In this document: in pieces, positions 16,537-16,776 of the stretch
Layout: every line of letters starts with the position of its first letter
How positions within the stretch are numbered: the first letter of the stretch is position 1
NCBI GenBank assembly: GCA_964531645.1
Contig: CAZHEF010000043.1
Coordinates: 1 to 16,776 of the forward strand
From: JBBIMS01 sp964531645
GTDB taxonomy: Bacteria > Acidobacteriota > Aminicenantia > JBFLYD01 > JBBIMS01
Length of the DNA stretch: 16,776 bases
Direction of reading: 5' to 3'
Made by a program: the position numbers and the translations under genes
Notes under the pieces: model-generated
The model's database searches: none
What the model was told of the DNA's origin: nothing
The model's input: only the letters and a program-made list of their open reading frames with translations

Positions 16537-16565
16537 AATTTACATAAAAATCTTTGCAAATGCAA
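16537..16565 (-). promoter_or_regulatory. Putative waaA operon promoter with TTTGCA dyad
   Basis: On the minus strand TTGCAT (16560-16565) is followed after 17 bases by TAAATT (16537-16542), eight bases before the waaA ATG. Both boxes match consensus only partly (4 of 6 each). The -35 overlaps a perfect dyad TTTGCA-AA-TGCAAA (16553-16566), which could be an operator. The spacing to ATG implies a leaderless or nearly leaderless transcript. The repeat copy starts just eight bases further upstream. Confidence 0.4.
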
Positions 16566-16573
16566 ATCCGATG

Positions 16574-16628
16574 CAGAAATTCCGCAAATTAGATTTTCAG
16601 GTTAAGAACTTTCTTTATAAATCCATAA
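16574..16628 (+). repeat. Right copy of 55-bp inverted repeat
   Basis: This is the reverse complement of bases 1-55, with one mismatch (at the base pairing with position 44). The outer edge at 16574 begins CAGAAATTCCGC. Reading rightward, the repeat is followed by an AT-rich stretch, a promoter and a gene start. The match stops at 16628 only because the left copy reaches the window edge there. It may be the terminus of a mobile element whose body lies to the right. Confidence 0.9.
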
Positions 16629-16677
16629 TTTAGATAGAATCACCAATTTTTGAGCAAATTCGCATTTGAAAAAATAG

Positions 16678-16719
16678 TTGACATAGAGTTTTGTTCTGAT
16701 ATTTTATAGTATATCAGAA
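16678..16719 (+). promoter_or_regulatory. Outward promoter with 9-bp palindromic operator
   Basis: TTGACA (16678-16683, perfect) is followed after 16 bases by TATTTT (16700-16705). Across the -10 lies a perfect inverted repeat, TTCTGATAT (16694-16702) with ATATCAGAA (16711-16719), separated by eight bases. Its centre-to-centre spacing of 17 bases is compatible with a dimeric helix-turn-helix repressor. This suggests that the truncated downstream gene is repressed, perhaps autoregulated. TATAGT (16705-16710) is a second -10 candidate with poor spacing. Confidence 0.6.
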
Positions 16720-16731
16720 AAGAGGTGTTTT

Positions 16732-16776
16732 ATGCATCATCGCTCTCATCTTCCAGAGTCGGAAAGAACAGCCCGC
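16732..16776 (+). CDS. Start of a truncated gene running off the right edge, product unknown
   Basis: ATG at 16732 follows GAGGTG (16722-16727) at a usable distance and opens a frame that stays open for the 15 codons visible, starting MHHRSHLPESERTAR. It is strongly charged and His/Arg-rich, with codon use richer in G+C than the neighbours. It lies 103 bases inside the repeat copy and behind a palindrome-bearing promoter. It could be part of a mobile element (a transposase, an accessory protein or a regulator), but 15 residues are too few to identify a family. Confidence 0.5.
   Translation, partial: MHHRSHLPESERTAR

Noticed and set aside
1..16628. One large transposon of 16.6 kb with terminal inverted repeats
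   Set aside because: The cargo is core cell-envelope and RNA-processing genes (waaA, lpxK, rph, pil) with codon use alike throughout, no transposase lies between the repeats, and the repeat seems to continue outward past the window.

Overview
The window is 16,776 bases of AT-rich, gene-dense bacterial DNA (about one-third G+C by eye). Almost all coding lies on the minus strand. It suggests a diderm (LPS-making) bacterium with type IV pili, probably from an uncultured lineage. An intact GWxTD-domain protein with TPRs and a decayed PD40/TolB-like propeller gene fit Acidobacteriota/Aminicenantes-like or FCB-like lineages. That placement is inference; no rRNA or marker gene settles it.

Layout from left to right. 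1-158: a 55-base repeat and a strong hairpin. 159-1147 (minus): a PD40 beta-propeller lipoprotein/TolB-like gene broken by a frameshift and a nonsense codon. 1148-1368: a divergent promoter region. 1369-3354 (plus): a GWxTD/TPR exported protein, probably translated from a leaderless mRNA. 3355-3559: a convergent intergenic region with a large imperfect hairpin. 3560-11750 (minus): a type IV pilus cluster in transcription order pilB-pilT-pilC-pilS-pilR, followed by a GT4 glycosyltransferase at the place where pilA sits in some pil clusters. 11751-11951: a sigma70-type promoter for pilB. 11952-16528 (minus): an envelope and housekeeping operon in transcription order waaA-lpxK-lpxL-like-metallo-beta-lactamase-fold-rph, with 4-base ATGA overlaps joining the first three genes. 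16529-16776: the waaA promoter region, a second and inverted copy of the 55-base repeat, and a promoter with a 9-bp palindrome driving a gene cut by the window edge.

How the parts fit. WaaA adds Kdo to the lipid A precursor, LpxK phosphorylates it and the LpxL-like acyltransferase adds secondary acyl chains, so this operon finishes Kdo-lipid A. PilB and PilT power pilus extension and retraction through the platform PilC. PilS and PilR would sense envelope or pilin state and activate sigma54 promoters, classically pilA, which is not in this window.

The most unusual structural feature is the near-perfect (54 of 55) inverted repeat bounding the whole window. Both copies point outward, and the right copy continues into a promoter and an ORF start. 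The simplest reading is two oppositely oriented copies of one mobile or multicopy element flanking this locus. No CRISPR array, tRNA or rRNA was seen, and I found no clearly novel defence or biosynthetic system.
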